Source of the DNA: Nocardioides sp.
Lineage (GTDB): Bacteria > Actinomycetota > Actinomycetes > Propionibacteriales > Nocardioidaceae
NCBI GenBank assembly: GCA_031177735.1
Contig: JAPSKJ010000173.1
Span: 1-5,430, forward strand
Direction of reading: 5' to 3'
DNA: 5,430 nt
Shown here: positions 3,782-5,430 of the stretch, in pieces
How the letters are laid out: every line of letters begins with the position of its first letter
Position numbering within the stretch: the first letter of the stretch is position 1
The notes under the pieces: model-generated
What the model was told of the DNA's origin: nothing
What the model saw: the letters and a program-made list of their open reading frames with translations, nothing else
The model's database searches: none
Made by a program: the position numbers and the translations under genes

Positions 3782-5430
3782 TCAGTGCCAGTGCCGTCGG
3801 ATCGTCGAGGAGACGGCGAAGGGATCCGCGCCCCGCTGCGCGGCGAGCACACCGGCTCCGGTGGGCGATGACGTCCGCTCCGGCCGGCCGCCACCGACCC
3901 AGCGGTCCCACGCGTCCGCGAAGGCATCCGCGTCGGCCCGTCGGGCCCCGAGCGCGGTCGGCACCGCATGCCACACCTGCCCGTCGGGCTGGACCTTCCG
4001 GCCGCGCGCCAGCGCGGCGAGCTCGTGCCAGCGGCGCCGACGCTCGGTGAGCACCCAACGCGGCAGCACGTAGCGTGGCGAGGCGATCGGCGACACCACC
4101 TCGTCGAGCGCGTCGGCGAAGAGCGCCGACTCCCCCTCCGGCACGCCGGCGAGCCGGATCCGGTAGGCGCCGGCGGGGTCGACCTCGATCTCCAGCGCCT
4201 CGGCACCCAGCGACGACCGCCCCGTGCCGTGCAGGGCGTCGGCCAGCGCGGCCGCGACCCGCGCCAGCGACGGAGGTACGCCGGCGGCCGCGAGGATCCG
4301 CCGCCCGCTCGCCACCCGGGCGGCTGTGGACCAGGCGAAGGCGCCGAGGGCGCAGGCCAGCGCCGTCCCGATCCCTGTGGCCCAGCCGGCCCCGGTGCCA
4401 TCGACCACCGCGGAGGCCAGCCCCCACACCGCGGCCAGCACGCCGACGACCGCGAGTGCGGCGCTCCCCCGCGAGGCGATGCGCTCCCCCCGCGTGGACG
4501 GCAGGTTGACCACCTCCAACCCGCCCGGCCGCACCAGCACCGCAGGCGTCGCCTCGGGATCGACCCGCAGCGGCTGCGCCGCGCCTGCGGCCTGGGACGC
4601 CCGCGCCGGGACGAGCCGCACGGTGCGGGTCACCTCGTCGTCGTACGGCGCTCCCACCTGCCAGCGGGCGCGGATCCGGTCGCGGTCCGCGGCGCGCAGG
4701 AGGGCGCGGGTGTTGATCTCCGGGATCTCGGCCGGCGTCGGCGGCTGGTAGGGCGAGAACGCGGGGTCGATGTGCGCGACGCCGTCGACGATGGCGCCGT
4801 CGTCGGCCGCGCCGAAGAACCCCTGGTGCTTGCGGACCAACCGCTGCCAGTCGTGGTCGCCGCGCGGATGGTCCGCAGCCACGGTCACCACCGTCCAGTT
4901 GACCGCGACCTTGTCCGGGTGGGCCGGATCCACCCGCAGGGCGCGTCCGCGGGTCTGCACCACCGACGTCGTGGTGGTGACCGTGGTGAGGTCGACGACC
5001 CCGGTGATGCGGCGGGCGTCCCAGCCCTCGCCGAGCAGCCCGCGGGTGCCGACGAGGATCCGGGTGCCACCCGACTCGAAGAACCGGGTCACCAGCGGCA
5101 CCCACACGCGCGAGCTCCACGCGGGTCCCTCCCCGCGGGAGGCGAGGAACCACAGGTCGTCGCAGGCGGCCCGGTCCGCGCCGTCGGGGAGCGGCTCCTG
5201 GGTCGGGTGCAGGGCCGCCGCCAGGCGCGGCTCCGAGCGACGGATGTGGTCCACCAGCCGGCCGAGCGTCTCCCGGCTGCCGGCCACGGACGCGCCGGTC
5301 ACCAGCAGCGCGTCGCCCGACTCCGGGGCGGCCAGGAGCGCCCGCATCGCGGCGTGCGCGGAGCCGGCCTGCGGGGAGATCACGCCGTCGAGGGTCAGCG
5401 GCACGGTGGCCGCGGCCCGCTCGTGGTCGC
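3782..5430 (-). CDS. SF2 DEAD/DEAH-type helicase, C-terminal part, with membrane hairpin
   Basis: The frame is open to the right edge, so the N-terminus with Walker A and DEAH-type motifs is outside. The GTG at 5404 lies in continuous coding sequence and is numbered here as residue 1 only for convenience. The second RecA-like domain is present. A motif IV-like strand is ALLVTGASVAG (32-42). Motif V is ILVGTRGLLGEGWDA (116-130), and motif VI with the arginine fingers is VVQTRGRALRVDP (148-160). The GLLGEGWD and QxRGRALR forms resemble restriction-type (type III Res/UvrB-like) helicases. A conserved-looking extension follows, including RKHQGFFG (191-198) and HIDPAFSPYQPP (211-222). Two hydrophobic stretches (about 312-334 and 340-363) come next, separated by a short Gly-rich turn, and look like a transmembrane hairpin. 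The last 175 residues are soluble and Arg/Trp-rich, with no recognised domain. The enzyme is an ATP-dependent nucleic-acid translocase by family; its substrate and process are unknown. Confidence 0.82.
   Translation of the reverse strand, partial: DHERAAATVPLTLDGVISPQAGSAHAAMRALLAAPESGDALLVTGASVAGSRETLGRLVDHIRRSEPRLAAALHPTQEPLPDGADRAACDDLWFLASRGEGPAWSSRVWVPLVTRFFESGGTRILVGTRGLLGEGWDARRITGVVDLTTVTTTTSVVQTRGRALRVDPAHPDKVAVNWTVVTVAADHPRGDHDWQRLVRKHQGFFGAADDGAIVDGVAHIDPAFSPYQPPTPAEIPEINTRALLRAADRDRIRARWQVGAPYDDEVTRTVRLVPARASQAAGAAQPLRVDPEATPAVLVRPGGLEVVNLPSTRGERIASRGSAALAVVGVLAAVWGLASAVVDGTGAGWATGIGTALACALGAFAWSTAARVASGRRILAAAGVPPSLARVAAALADALHGTGRSSLGAEALEIEVDPAGAYRIRLAGVPEGESALFADALDEVVSPIASPRYVLPRWVLTERRRRWHELAALARGRKVQPDGQVWHAVPTALGARRADADAFADAWDRWVGGGRPERTSSPTGAGVLAAQRGADPFAVSSTIRRHWH

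Noticed and set aside
3261..4073. 270-codon plus-strand frame overlapping marR
   Set aside because: Composition is Arg/Ala/Pro-dominated and it is out of frame with the MarR domain, which has the ribosome site.
3250..4401. 383-codon minus-strand frame covering marR and the end of the helicase
   Set aside because: Low-complexity Arg/Pro/Ser/Gly product lying across two genes with clear family signatures on opposite strands.
3591..5153. 520-codon open frame on the minus strand in another frame of the helicase gene
   Set aside because: The product is mostly Arg, Gly, Ala and Pro with no motif, whereas the overlapping frame ending at 3782 shows clear helicase motifs. It is a GC-rich shadow.
1..5430. 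Complete novel defence system or biosynthetic cluster
   Set aside because: Apart from the partial helicase there is no nuclease, methylase, toxin pair or biosynthetic enzyme. The genes look like unrelated neighbours, and the helicase context lies outside the right edge.

Overview
The window is very G+C-rich. Every coding frame has strong third-position GC bias, Shine-Dalgarno sequences are purine-rich, and gene ends carry GC hairpins without U-tracts. Protein sequence and tRNA style point to a high-GC actinobacterium, and a Nocardioides-like member of the Propionibacteriales would fit. That assignment is inference from sequence style, not from a database match.

Layout, left to right. (1) Positions 1-599, plus strand: the C-terminal part of a PepP-type Xaa-Pro aminopeptidase with all five metal ligands; its N-terminus lies off the left edge. 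(2) Positions 610-984, minus strand: a 124-residue protein that looks like an isolated region 2 of a SigB/SigF-type sigma factor, with no regions 3 or 4. (3) Positions 1083-1631, minus strand: a hemerythrin/HHE domain protein. (4) Positions 1815-1888, minus strand: tRNA-Arg(TCT). (5) Positions 1964-3154, minus strand: an AraJ-like MFS (DHA1) exporter. (6) Positions 3295-3744, plus strand: a MarR-family regulator, divergent from the exporter across a 140-bp intergenic region with a dyad and a 13-bp direct repeat at 20-bp spacing. (7) Positions 3782-5430, minus strand: the C-terminal part of an SF2 DEAD/DEAH-type helicase with two apparent membrane-spanning segments downstream of the helicase core; its N-terminus lies off the right edge.

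How the genes relate. The marR/MFS pair has the classic layout of a local repressor controlling a divergent efflux gene. Hemerythrin and the sigma-like protein run in the same direction, 98 nt apart with a hairpin between them, so they could share a stress-related role but are probably separate or only partly coupled transcripts. The peptidase, tRNA and helicase look like independent neighbours.

No stretch longer than 183 nt lacks a gene. The largest gap, 1632-1814, holds a strong hairpin downstream of the tRNA. No insertion sequence, CRISPR array, integrase or prophage signal is visible. The two most unusual items are the helicase with a membrane hairpin and the stand-alone sigma region 2 protein. 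Neither alone shows a new multi-gene system within this window.
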